Assembly: GCA_016795425.1 (NCBI GenBank) | Contig: JAEUHG010000156.1 | Span: 1-64,000, forward strand | Length of the DNA: 64,000 bases | DNA from: Verrucomicrobiales bacterium | GTDB taxonomy: Bacteria > Verrucomicrobiota > Verrucomicrobiia > Limisphaerales > CAIMTB01 | Direction of reading: 5' to 3' | Shown: in pieces, positions 53,493 to 63,200 of the stretch | How positions within the stretch are numbered: position 1 is the stretch's first letter | Layout of the letters: every line of letters begins with the position of its first letter | Notes under the pieces: generated by a model | Told to the model about the DNA's origin: nothing | Seen by the model: only the letters and a program-made list of their open reading frames with translations | Databases searched by the model: none | Program-made: the position numbers and the translations under genes

Positions 53493-56330
53493 ATGGGGAA
53501 GGCACTCATCATCGCCGAGAAACCGTCCGTCGCCGCCGACATCGCGCGCGCGCTCGGTGGCTTTAAGAAGCACGAGGACCACTACGAGAGCGAACAGTTC
53601 GTACTGTCGTCGGCCGTGGGGCACCTTCTGGAATTGTCGGTGCCCGAGGAGTTTGAAGTGAAGCGCGGAAAGTGGACGTTCACCGCGTTGCCGCATCTCC
53701 CGCCGCGCTTTGCCCTGGCGCCGATCGAGAAGAACGAGAACCGGCTGAAAGCGCTGGCGAAGCTCATCAAGCGAAAGGATGTCGATCGCCTGATCAACGC
53801 CTGCGACGCCGGGCGCGAAGGCGAATTGATCTTCCGCAACATCGCCGCCTTCACACACGCCACGCAGCCGGTGCAACGGCTCTGGCTCCAGTCGATGACG
53901 CCGGCCGCCATCCGGGAAGGGTTCGCCCGCTTGCGCACCGACCAGGACATGATGCCGCTGTCGGATGCGTCGCGCTGCCGCGCCGAGGCCGACTGGTTGG
54001 TGGGCATCAACGGAACGCGGGCCATGACCGCGTTCAACAACAAGTCCGGCGGTTTCAACAAGACCCCGGTGGGCCGCGTTCAGACCCCGACGCTGGCCAT
54101 CGTGGTCGAACGCGAGCACAAGATCCGCGAATTCGTATCCCGCGATTACTGGGAGGTGATCGCCACGTTTTCGGCCGCGTCGGGGAATTATCCAGGGCGT
54201 TGGTTCGATGAGAAATTTCAGCGTCCGGACGGCAAGGATGCGGATCCGGATGTGCGCGCCGACCGGATTTGGGATGCCGCGAAAGCGGAGGCGATTCGGG
54301 CGAAGTGCCTGGGGAAGCTGGGCACGGTGACGGAGGAGAGCAAGCCGACGACCCAGCTGTCGCCATTGCTGTTCGACCTGACTTCGCTCCAACGCGAAGG
54401 CAACAGCCGGTTTGGGTTCAGCGCCAAGACGACCCTGTCGCTGGCCCAGGCATTGTACGAGCGGCACAAGGTGCTCACCTATCCGCGTACCGATTCGCGC
54501 CATTTGCCGGAGGACTATCCGGAGACGGTGAAGAAGACGCTCGACGTGCTGCGCGGGGCGGCGGGCGTTTATTCGCCCTTGGCGGGTCGAATCCTGGCGG
54601 AGGAATGGGTGCGCGGCGGCAACAAGCGGGTGTTCAACAACGCGAAGGTCAGCGATCACTTCGCCATCATCCCGACGCCCGAGCTGCCGAAGCACCTGAC
54701 CGACGCCGAGCAAAAAATCTACGACATGGTGACGCGGCGGTTCCTTGCCGTGTTGTTTCCGGCCGCCGAATTCCTCGAGACGATCCGCGTCACCCGGGTC
54801 GAGGAGGAACCGTTCAAGAGTGTCGGCAAGGTGCTGGTCAAGTCCGGCTGGCTTGAAGTGTACGGCAAGGAAGTGCAGGGCGAAGGCGACGCCCCGGTAC
54901 TGACTCCAGTGACGCCCGGCGAGCAGGTCCACACGACCGACGTTGAGGTCAAGCAAAGCCAGACCAAGCCGCCGCCGCGATACACCGAAGCCACTCTGCT
55001 CAGCGCCATGGAGGGTGCGGGCAAACTGGTGGAGGATGACGAGTTGCGCGAAGCCATGGCGGAGAAGGGGTTGGGGACACCGGCCACGCGCGCCCAGATC
55101 ATCGAAGGTCTGATCGAGGACCATTACCTGATCCGCCAGGGCAAGGAACTCCAGCCCACCGCCAAGGCGTTCTCCCTCATGGTGCTGCTCAACGGGCTGG
55201 GCGTGGAGACGCTGACCAAGCCGGAGCTCACCGGGGAATGGGAGCACAAGCTCAAGCAGATGGAACGCGGTCGCCTTGAGCGCGACGTGTTCATGTCAGA
55301 GATCCGGCAGTTGACCGAAGAGATCGTCGCCCGGGCCAAGAGCTACGACGACGACACCATTCCCGGCGACTTTGGCAAACTGAGCACGCCGTGTCCCAAA
55401 TGCGGCGGTGAGCTGCACGAGACCTACAAGACCTTCCAGTGCCAGGCGTGCGATTGGTCGCTTTACAAGATCATCCTCGGCCGCCAGTTCGAGCCCGAGG
55501 AGGTCGAGGAACTCATCCGCAACAGCCGGGTCGGTCCGCTGCGCGGTTTCCGCAGCAAATTGGGCCGACCCTTCGATGCCATGATGAAGCTCGGCGGTGC
55601 GCCAGCCTTCAAGGCGGAGTTCGATTTCGGCAACAATGGCGGCGAAGGTGAAGGCGAGGGCGGGGCGGCGGCGCCGCCGCCGGACTTCACGGGGCAAACC
55701 CCGCTCGGCAAGTGCCCCAAGTGCGGATCCTCCGTCTTCGACACCGGCATGAAGTACGTGTGCGAAAAGTCCGTGGGTCCGTCGAAGACCTGCACCTTCA
55801 ATTCCGCCAAGATCATTCTTCAGCAGACGGTGGAGCACGCCCAGATGCAGAAGCTGCTGGCGGAGGGTAAGACCGACCTGCTCAAAGAGTTCGTTTCCAA
55901 ACGCAACGGACGCAAATTCGAGGCCTACCTGGTGGTGAAGGAAGGCAAGGTGAGTTTCGAGTTTGCCCCACGTGCCGCCCGTCCAAAAGCGGCGAAGAAG
56001 ACCGCCACACCTTCCGAACCAGCGCCGAAGATCGATTTCACCGGACAGACCCCGGTTGGTCTTTGTCCGCTCTGCCAGGGAAAAGTGTTCGAGAGCCCGG
56101 AGAATTTCCTGTGCGAGAACAGCCAGCGCGACACGCGCCCGTGCAAATTCAAATCGGGCCGCGTGATCCTGGATCAGCCGATCGAACGCGAGCAGATGGC
56201 CAAGCTGCTGCGCGAGGGTCGGACCGATTTGCTCGACAAGTTTATCTCCCGCAAGTCCGGGAAGCCGTTTGGGGCGTTCCTCGTGCTCGGTGAGAAAGGG
56301 AAGGTGACCTTCGAGTTTCCGGAGCGGTAG
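53493..56330 (+). CDS. topB: DNA topoisomerase III with extra C-terminal zinc modules
   Basis: This is a type IA topoisomerase of 945 residues that relaxes and decatenates DNA. The toprim domain starts ALIIAEKPSVA and contains CDAGREGELIF; the active-site Tyr330 lies in YPRTDS. After the usual core (to about 600) there is a four-Cys zinc finger (632-660, CPKCGGELHETYKTFQCQAC). Two repeats of about 95 residues follow, at about 730-825 and 847-945, each beginning DFTGQTP or similar. Each holds a CPKC or CPLC zinc-binding stretch and ends in VSFEFAPR or VTFEFPER. Typical TopB is about 650 residues. It is convergent with the HAD gene. Confidence 0.95.
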   Translation: MGKALIIAEKPSVAADIARALGGFKKHEDHYESEQFVLSSAVGHLLELSVPEEFEVKRGKWTFTALPHLPPRFALAPIEKNENRLKALAKLIKRKDVDRLINACDAGREGELIFRNIAAFTHATQPVQRLWLQSMTPAAIREGFARLRTDQDMMPLSDASRCRAEADWLVGINGTRAMTAFNNKSGGFNKTPVGRVQTPTLAIVVEREHKIREFVSRDYWEVIATFSAASGNYPGRWFDEKFQRPDGKDADPDVRADRIWDAAKAEAIRAKCLGKLGTVTEESKPTTQLSPLLFDLTSLQREGNSRFGFSAKTTLSLAQALYERHKVLTYPRTDSRHLPEDYPETVKKTLDVLRGAAGVYSPLAGRILAEEWVRGGNKRVFNNAKVSDHFAIIPTPELPKHLTDAEQKIYDMVTRRFLAVLFPAAEFLETIRVTRVEEEPFKSVGKVLVKSGWLEVYGKEVQGEGDAPVLTPVTPGEQVHTTDVEVKQSQTKPPPRYTEATLLSAMEGAGKLVEDDELREAMAEKGLGTPATRAQIIEGLIEDHYLIRQGKELQPTAKAFSLMVLLNGLGVETLTKPELTGEWEHKLKQMERGRLERDVFMSEIRQLTEEIVARAKSYDDDTIPGDFGKLSTPCPKCGGELHETYKTFQCQACDWSLYKIILGRQFEPEEVEELIRNSRVGPLRGFRSKLGRPFDAMMKLGGAPAFKAEFDFGNNGGEGEGEGGAAAPPPDFTGQTPLGKCPKCGSSVFDTGMKYVCEKSVGPSKTCTFNSAKIILQQTVEHAQMQKLLAEGKTDLLKEFVSKRNGRKFEAYLVVKEGKVSFEFAPRAARPKAAKKTATPSEPAPKIDFTGQTPVGLCPLCQGKVFESPENFLCENSQRDTRPCKFKSGRVILDQPIEREQMAKLLREGRTDLLDKFISRKSGKPFGAFLVLGEKGKVTFEFPER

Positions 56331-56370
56331 GCCAACGGCGTGGCGCCGCGCGCCCTCCCTTCCCTTTGAG

Positions 56371-56991
56371 TTAGTTCGTCGAAAGCAAACCGGCGGCGGC
56401 GATGCGGGCCCGGGAGACGGCGGGATCGTGATGCAGCACCGCCTGCCAACCGCGTGCAGCGCCGGTGGCGATATTTTCGGGACGGTCATCCAGGTAGATC
56501 AACTCGCCGCCTTTGCGCCCGGTCATGCGTTCCACGGCCTCGTAGAGCGGGGCGTCTGGCTTCATGGAGCGGTGCTCGTAGGAGAGCACGTAACCGTCAA
56601 AATTGGCGAAGAACGGAAAGTTCGCTCGGATGTGGCGGACGGCGATGTCGTTGGTGTTGGAGAAGATGAAGGTCGGAATCCCGCGCGCCCGGAGTTCCGC
56701 CTGCAGGGCGATCATCGGCGGGATTTCCGTGAAGATATCGGCGAAGGTGGATTCGAACTCCGGATACTCTCCGAGATAATCGGTCTCGTTCCGGATCTTC
56801 TCGAAAAACTCGATCGAACTCAGTTCGCCTCTCTCGTAGGCCGGGAGCAGCGGCGAGTGAAGCATCAGGTGATGGAGTTCCTGGGGGGTCGACCGGCTCC
56901 GCTTCGAGACGCGGTTAATGACGATTCCGTAGTCGAAATCGAGCAGGACTTTTCCAAGGTCAAAAACGACGGCAGTGGGTTGGGGCGGCAT
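56371..56991 (-). CDS. HAD-family phosphatase, YihX-like
   Basis: This is a haloacid-dehalogenase-type hydrolase of about 206 residues. Motif I reads VVFDLGKVLLDFD, of the YihX kind where the second Asp is Gly. Motif II is FIFSNTND near residue 102, and motif III/IV is ELIYLDDRPENI. YihX-type enzymes dephosphorylate sugar phosphates such as glucose 1-phosphate. ATG 56991 gives the usual N-terminus; the frame extends 12 codons upstream. It is convergent with topB and lies downstream of recR. Confidence 0.88.
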   Translation of the reverse strand: MPPQPTAVVFDLGKVLLDFDYGIVINRVSKRSRSTPQELHHLMLHSPLLPAYERGELSSIEFFEKIRNETDYLGEYPEFESTFADIFTEIPPMIALQAELRARGIPTFIFSNTNDIAVRHIRANFPFFANFDGYVLSYEHRSMKPDAPLYEAVERMTGRKGGELIYLDDRPENIATGAARGWQAVLHHDPAVSRARIAAAGLLSTN

Positions 56992-57040
56992 GAGAACGAA
57001 ATCAACGGGTGCGTGCGGAATTGCCAATGAGGCTCAGGCC

Positions 57041-57103
57041 CTCACCCACCTTTGCCGAGGCTCCGGAGGGTGAGCACGGAGTTCGTGGGTAGGAGCGTGC
57101 TCC
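57041..57103. other. Hairpin-rich spacer between the HAD gene and recR
   Basis: GAGCACG (57072-57078) pairs with CGTGCTC (57096-57102) across 17 bases, and CTCACCC (57041-57047) can pair with GGGTGAG (57068-57074) as an alternative. The stretch just after recR holds GGAGCGTGCTCCAGAGGTTCATGGG, a phrase that reads like a dispersed verrucomicrobial repeat, though I see one copy only. No T-run follows, so it is not a standard terminator. Confidence 0.35.
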
Positions 57104-57127
57104 AGAGGTTCATGGGAAGCGCCGGGG

Positions 57128-57730
57128 TCATCGCAGCGGCCGGCGTCCATCCAAGGCGCGGCTCAGAGTGAGTTCGTCGGCGAAATCGAGTCCAGTGCCG
57201 GCCGGCAGGCCAGCGGCCAGTCGGGTGACGTTGAGCCCCGCCTCGCCCAATCGTTGCGCAAGGTAGTGGGCGGTGGCGTCGCCTTCGACATCGGTGCCGA
57301 GGGCGAGGACGACTTCCCGGATGGGCTCCTTGGCCAATCGACGTTCGAGTTCAGCGATGCGCAGGTCCTCAGGGCCGACGCCGTTGATGGGGGACAAACG
57401 TCCGCCCAACACATGATAGCGTCCACGAAAGGCGCCGGATTTCTCGAGGGTCAGAATGTCCGTGGGCCGCTCCACCAGGCAGATCTGGGTGCTGTCGCGC
57501 TGGGGGTCGATGCACAACGCGCAGGGGGAGACCTCGGTGAGCGATCCGCAGACCTCGCAGGTCCGGACCTTTCGGCGGGCGATCACCAGCGCCTCGGCCA
57601 GCTGCTCGACCATGGCGGGGTCGGACTGGGCGAGGTGCAGGGCGATACGTTCGGCGGAACGCGGGCCGATGCCCGGGAGTCGGCCGAGAGCGGCGACGAG
57701 GGTCGTGAGGGACTCAGGGAGACGGATCAC
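57128..57730 (-). CDS. recR: Recombination protein RecR
   Basis: This is a complete 200-residue RecR, which works with RecO and RecF in gap repair. The helix-hairpin-helix region starts LGRLPGIGPRSAERIALHL. The four-Cys zinc finger is CEVCGSLTEVSPCALC, and the toprim domain carries LALGTDVEGDATAHYLA and the end segment RLAAGLPAGTGLDFADELTL. It follows ybaB by 21 bases, the familiar ybaB-recR order. dnaX, often upstream, is not here. Confidence 0.97.
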   Translation of the reverse strand: MIRLPESLTTLVAALGRLPGIGPRSAERIALHLAQSDPAMVEQLAEALVIARRKVRTCEVCGSLTEVSPCALCIDPQRDSTQICLVERPTDILTLEKSGAFRGRYHVLGGRLSPINGVGPEDLRIAELERRLAKEPIREVVLALGTDVEGDATAHYLAQRLGEAGLNVTRLAAGLPAGTGLDFADELTLSRALDGRRPLR

Positions 57731-57751
57731 TGAGCAGGAACCGGCGGTGGA

Positions 57752-58063
57752 TCACATGAGTCCGGGCAGCTGCAGACCGCCGGCTACGGAGCCCATTTCC
57801 TGGTTCTGGACCTCCTTGGCCTGGGAGAGGGCGTTGTTGGCGGCCGTGAGGACCAGGTCTTCGAGCAGCGTGATATCCGAGGGGGTGACCGCCTGGGGAT
57901 CGATCTTAATGGCCGCAAGCGTGCCGTCGCATTTGGCGATGACTTTGACCGCGCCGCCGCCGCTGGTGGCTTCGATGGTGCGGGACGCCAGTTCAGCCTG
58001 CTTGGCCTCCAGTTGTTTCTGGATCCGCGCCGCTTGCTTCATCAATTTGCCGATGCTTGACAT
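57752..58063 (-). CDS. ybaB: YbaB/EbfC nucleoid-associated protein
   Basis: This 103-residue protein of the YbaB/EbfC family binds DNA as a homodimer. It has the typical N-terminal helix (MSSIGKLMKQAARIQKQLEAKQ), the central SGGGAVKVIAKCDGTLAAIKIDPQAV strands and a C-terminal helix. It is complete and normal in length. It forms the first gene of a ybaB-recR unit and is divergent from the RGG-protein gene, with 221 bases between. Confidence 0.95.
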   Translation of the reverse strand: MSSIGKLMKQAARIQKQLEAKQAELASRTIEATSGGGAVKVIAKCDGTLAAIKIDPQAVTPSDITLLEDLVLTAANNALSQAKEVQNQEMGSVAGGLQLPGLM

Positions 58064-58284
58064 GGAGAAATCGGTGTTGGGGCCGCGCGCGGAGAGTTCG
58101 GCGCGTACCGCTACGACGTGCTAACCCAACGGGCGACGCCCGTGCAATCCTCGTTTTCCGGGAGCTGATTCGTTGGGGTTGATGCCACGGGACGCTTGCA
58201 AATGGGCGTGGACGCCCGCCAAGCTGCGTTCCCCGGTCGCATCCCGGCATCCATTTCGATGCCCGCAGCGACCCGAGCCGTATC

Positions 58285-60072
58285 ATGAGCGACAAGCCCG
58301 AAATCGAGCTGGACTTGGATCTCCAGCTGCTCCCCGCCTGGGCGCGCCAGCCCCAGGCGGCCAACCGCTATGCCGACTTCGAAGAAGGCGGCGAACGTCG
58401 AGGACCCCGAGGTCGAGGACCTGGGGGGCCCGGTGGCCCGCGCCGCGACTTTCGCGGCGATCGGCGTCCCGACAACCGCGGGCCCAGGCCGGAAGGCCAG
58501 GGTGGTGGTGGGCGTTTCTCGCGGGGAGACGATCGCGGGGGGAGAGGTCGCGGAGATCGTGGGGGCGGCCCCGGCGACCGTGGAGGTGGGCGTCGTTTCG
58601 ACGGGCCGCGCCGTGATCCGGTGGAGGACCTGCCGGAGGGCATCACGGTGGACATGATTCCGGAGCCGGCGGGTGTGGATTCATTGACGCGCCAGATTCG
58701 CCAGACCGGCCGCGCGTATCCGCTGTTCGACATCGGGCACCTGATCCTGAAGCGGCCGGATCGATACCAGCTTGAGTTTCGCGCCACCGGCAACGTGGCG
58801 GAAGGCAAGCCGCGCCAGCTTTTCGTGTGCAGCCTGGACGACACCGTTTGGCTCACGGAGGAGGAAGCGGTGCGTCATGTGCTGACCAAGCACTTCGACA
58901 CCTTCTACCAGACCGAGCGCATCTCGGTGGATCCGCCGAAGGGCACCTACACGTTCGTGGCGCAGTGCGGGATGAGCGGGATCATCCTGGGCCCTCCCAA
59001 TCTTCACGATTACCAAGCCAAGCTGCAGCGTCTGCATGCCGAGCGCTTCGCGAGAATGCCCTTCGAGATGTTCAAGTCTCGGGTGCGGATCGTGCGGGAT
59101 GAAGCGGTGGTAAAGCAGTGGGTGGAGCAGCAGAGCTTCAAGAATGAGTTCGTCTGCCTGAACCTTCCCGAGCCGCTGAAACTCAACAGCCGCGAGGCGG
59201 TGGAACAGCATTTCCGGCAGGTTCACCTGCCCAACATCATTCGCGGTGTCGGATCGCATGTGGTCCGCACGCCGGCCGCGCGGGAATCCCTGCCGCCCGG
59301 GTTGCGTCGATTGGCACGCCGCGAGTTCGAGCTGCAACAACGGTTTCCGCTGAAGTTGGTGACGCGGTTGAGCGATGATTTCGCCCATCGCGGCCTTCAT
59401 TTCTTCAAAGTCAACCGCACGGTGCTCCATGTGGCCGTGGCGCGGCCCCGTTATCTCGACCTCGAGACCAATCCGGTCACGGATGGTGTGAAGAACATCA
59501 TCAATGCCATCCAGAGCACGCCGAAGTGCACCCGGCGCAAACTCCTGGAAGTGCTGGGTGTTCCGCTGCCCGCTGGGGCCGACGCGGCCGCCCCGGCTCC
59601 CGCCGCAGGCGAGGCGCCGGCCCCGGAGGCGCCCCCGTCGCCGGAACTTCAAGCGATCATCACCGACCTCCACTGGCTGATTCACGAGGGACACGTTATC
59701 GAATTCGCCAACGGCCAGATGGAGGCCGCCAAGAAGCCGGCACCCCGACCGCAACCGGTGCCGCGACCACCGAAGCCAGCCGCCGCTCCAGCGGCGGCAT
59801 CCGCCGCCACCGATGCTGCCACGCCCGCAACGGAAAACGCCCCGGTCGCGGCCACCGTGGCTCCGGAATCCGGCGAAGTGACCGGCGACGTTGCTGTTGC
59901 CGAAAGTGACGCGCCTGCGGTCGAGTCGACCGAGACGACCGAAGTCCCGGCGGAATCGGAATCCTCGGTGGCGACGGAAACGGAAGTGGCCTCCGAGAAC
60001 ACCCCGGCGGAGACACCCGAGGCTCCGCCAGCAGTCACTGCGGACGACGAGTCCAAGTCCAATCCGTCCTGA
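58285..60072 (+). CDS. RGG-rich protein with winged-helix-like core, unknown function
   Basis: I do not recognise this 595-residue protein. After the start (LDLDLQLLPAWARQ) residues about 35-112 are an RGG/GRG-rich low-complexity stretch (GGERRGPRGRGPGGPGG, then many RGD and RGG repeats), of the kind that binds RNA or nucleic acid. Residues about 120-440 are a folded core (FDIGHLILKRPDRYQLEF, RFPLKLVTRLSDDFAHRGLHFFKVNRTVLHVA), with a possible winged-helix stretch near 410-480. An Ala/Pro/Glu-rich disordered tail (450-595) follows. A clear terminator follows the gene, so it is a unit of its own. Confidence 0.8.
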   Translation: MSDKPEIELDLDLQLLPAWARQPQAANRYADFEEGGERRGPRGRGPGGPGGPRRDFRGDRRPDNRGPRPEGQGGGGRFSRGDDRGGRGRGDRGGGPGDRGGGRRFDGPRRDPVEDLPEGITVDMIPEPAGVDSLTRQIRQTGRAYPLFDIGHLILKRPDRYQLEFRATGNVAEGKPRQLFVCSLDDTVWLTEEEAVRHVLTKHFDTFYQTERISVDPPKGTYTFVAQCGMSGIILGPPNLHDYQAKLQRLHAERFARMPFEMFKSRVRIVRDEAVVKQWVEQQSFKNEFVCLNLPEPLKLNSREAVEQHFRQVHLPNIIRGVGSHVVRTPAARESLPPGLRRLARREFELQQRFPLKLVTRLSDDFAHRGLHFFKVNRTVLHVAVARPRYLDLETNPVTDGVKNIINAIQSTPKCTRRKLLEVLGVPLPAGADAAAPAPAAGEAPAPEAPPSPELQAIITDLHWLIHEGHVIEFANGQMEAAKKPAPRPQPVPRPPKPAAAPAAASAATDAATPATENAPVAATVAPESGEVTGDVAVAESDAPAVESTETTEVPAESESSVATETEVASENTPAETPEAPPAVTADDESKSNPS

Positions 60073-60113
60073 CCCGAATCCTAGCCGGCCTCGCTGGGAG
60101 GTTTCATTTCGAG

Positions 60114-60147
60114 AACGGGCGTCCCTCGTGGGCGCCCGTTTCTTTGT
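60114..60147 (+). terminator. Terminator of the RGG-protein gene
   Basis: AACGGGCG pairs with CGCCCGTT across an 11-base loop, followed by TCTTTG. It lies 42 bases after the stop codon and closes this single-gene unit. Confidence 0.8.
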
Positions 60148-60219
60148 GCGCATACCACGCGGCGGTCGGGCGGTTTTCGCTTTTGCCATGGCATGGGCGA
60201 ACGGTTCAGCATCGGTTCC

Positions 60220-63200
60220 ATGATCCGCTTTTTGCGCCGGGTGCCCGGCCTCGCCATGATGGTGATCGGTGCGGGCATTGCAGGGACCGTTACCGCCGCC
60301 GACTATCGACCGCCGCGGCGTTCGCTCGGGTTTCCCGTCTATACCAATCAACCAGCGGGCCGCCAACTCGTCGGACAACATGCGCCGGCATTGACTCCGG
60401 CGCTTTCTCCCGAGGACGCCCAGAAGCGGTTCACGGTTCCGGAAGGGTTTGAAGTCCGCCTGTTTGCCAGCGAACCGGAGGTGGTGAATCCGGTGGCCAT
60501 GACTTGGGATGAACGGGGGCGCCTTTGGGTGGTGGAGTTATACGAATACCCCTTGGGAGCGAAGGCGGGCGAGGCGCCGAGAGATCGCATCAAGATTCTG
60601 GAAGACACGGACGCGGATGGTCGGGCGGACAAGGTGCATGTCTGGGCCGACCAATTGAACCTCGCCACCGGACTTCTGCTGGGGCGCGGCGGGGCCTACG
60701 TTGGGCAGGCGCCGCATCTGCTCTTTTTGAAGGATACGGACGGAGATGATCGCGCCGACGCGCGCGAGATCCTGAAGACCGGGTTCGGGTTGGAGGATCG
60801 GCACGAGTTGTTGAACGGGTTCACCTGGGGGCCAGATGGCCAGTTGTACATGACCCACGGCGTTTTCACGCGGTCGTTAGTTCGCGAAGGGCGCGAGGGA
60901 GCGGGGGCGGCGGATCCCGTGTTGCTCACCGCAGGTGTGGCGCGTCTGCACCCGGTCACGGGGAAGTTCGAGGTGTACGCCGAAGGTACGAGCAATCCGT
61001 GGGGGGTGGATTTTGATCGCTGGGGCAACGCGTTCGTCAGTGCCTGCGTGATCGAGCATTTGTTCCACCTGGTGCCTGGAGGGCTCTATGACCGGCAGGC
61101 CGGTTCGGCGCCGCATCCCTTCGCCTACGAGCAACTCCACGCGATCAACGACCATAAACACCACATGGCGGCCTATGCGGGCATCCAGGTTTATCAAGGC
61201 AACCAATTCCCGTCCGACAACACCGGTACGATTCTTCAAGGAAACATCCACGATAACGCGGTGCATCAGGACGTGCTCAAGCCGAACGGATCGAGTTTCG
61301 TGGCGTCCAAGTGGCGGGACCTGGTGCGAGCCAATGACGGCTGGTTCATGCCGGTGAGCACGCAGGTCGGACCCGACGGCGCGGTATGGATCATGGACTG
61401 GTATGACCGTTATCCGTGCTACCAGAACGCCAATGCCGATCCCGCCGGCGTGGATCGCGAGCACGGACGGATCTGGCGCGTGGTGCATACCGGAGGTCAG
61501 CCGGGGAAACCCGTGCCGTCTCGGCCGGATCGCGACATGGACCTCGCGAAGCTTCCGGCCCCGGAGTTGGTCAACGTTCTCGCGCACTCCAATGTCTGGC
61601 AGCGGCGGATGGCGCAGCGGCTTTTGGTCGAGCGCCGGGACGACAAGGTCATGGGACGGTTGCAGACGCTGTTCCGGGAAGGAGCGGGGTCGGAGGCGAC
61701 CCGCTTGGACTCGAGGCTTGCGGCCCTGTGGACCTTGCATGCCTCAGGATATCTGGCGGACGAGGTCGTGGCGGCGGCGGCGCTTGATGGCGAATGGGCC
61801 GTGCGCGCCGCGGCGGCGCGCATCATCGGGGAGCGGCAGGTGGGATCATCCGGTGAACTCGCGGTGCTCGAGCAGCTTGCGGGCGATTCCCAACCCCAGG
61901 TCCGTCTGGCAGTCGCAGTGGCATGCCGGCAATTCACGTCGGGTCAGTTGACGGTGAACCGGCCGCCCCAGAAGGCCGGTATCCGAGTGGATCCGATTCT
62001 GGCGCGGGTCGTGGGTCGGTCGGCCGATGCCAAGGATCCTGTGCTCCCATTCATGATCTGGCATGCGGTGGAACCGCTGTTCGCCGCGGATCCGCGACCG
62101 GTGCTGGGCTGGTTTCTCGAAAACGGTGCGACCTTGCGGCCCCTGATGGACGCCTTGGTCAACAAGGCGATGCGGCGATTGTGTGACCTGGGTGACGCCC
62201 AATCCGTGGATCTCGCCGTCGGGTTTATTGAGCGGCTATTGCCAAAGAGCGAAGACCTGGCAGTGGCGGCGCTCGATGGATTGATCAAAGGCCAGGAAGG
62301 CAAGGCGCTGACGCCGTCGACTCCGGCCGGCGGGTTCATCGCCCGACTGACGTCCAGCAGGAATCCGCAGCTGGTGCAGCGCGGGGAGAAACTCGGGACC
62401 TATTGGGGTGACGCCGCGGCGTTGCAGGCGGTGCTGGCACGTGCGACGAACGCGGATTTGCCCGTGGCAGAACGCGTGCGAGCCGTTCAGACCGTCCGCC
62501 AGAACAAGGCGCCGGCGACTCGGGCAACGTTGATCTCCCTGCTCGATGCCGGGACTCCGGAATCCGTGCAAGTCGAGTCAATCGGAGCCCTGGGAGAGAT
62601 CGGAGGCGACAACGTTCCGGACGAATTCCTGGGCCGCTGGCGGGGCATGTCACCGGAGGCGCGGCGGGCGGCGGCCGCGACCTTGGCCTCGCGACGGCGT
62701 TGGGCGATGCCGCTGTTGGCGCAAGTGAAGCAAGGCAAGATCTCGGCCACCGATTTCGGGGCGCCGGTGATTCGCAGTCTGCTCCAGAATCGGGATGACG
62801 CGGTCCGCGAGGAGGCGAAGGTTTCCATTGGCAAGTTCCGGGAAACGGCGGGAGACAAGGTGAACCTCATTGCGCAGAAGCGCGCCATGGTCCTCGAAGG
62901 GCAGCCCGATCTGGCTGCCGGCAAGGAAGTGGCGCAACGAACCTGTCTGGTCTGCCACAAGTTGCACGGGGAAGGCGCCGACGTGGGACCGGATCTCACC
63001 GGCGTCGGGCGCTCGTCCCTGGACGCGCTGCTTTGGAATGTGATCGATCCCAACCAGGTCATCGGCGCCGGTTACGAACAGGTCGAAGTGGAGACCCGGG
63101 ATGACCGTGTGGTCGCCGGGCGTTTGGTGGAGAACACGGACACCCGCGTGCGCCTGCTGATGCAAGGGCCGAAGGAGGAGGTGGTGGCGAAGTCGGATAT

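Noticed and set aside
53457..55247. Leftward open frame (596 residues) opposite topB
   Set aside because: Antisense to topoisomerase III; composition is atypical and no motif is present.
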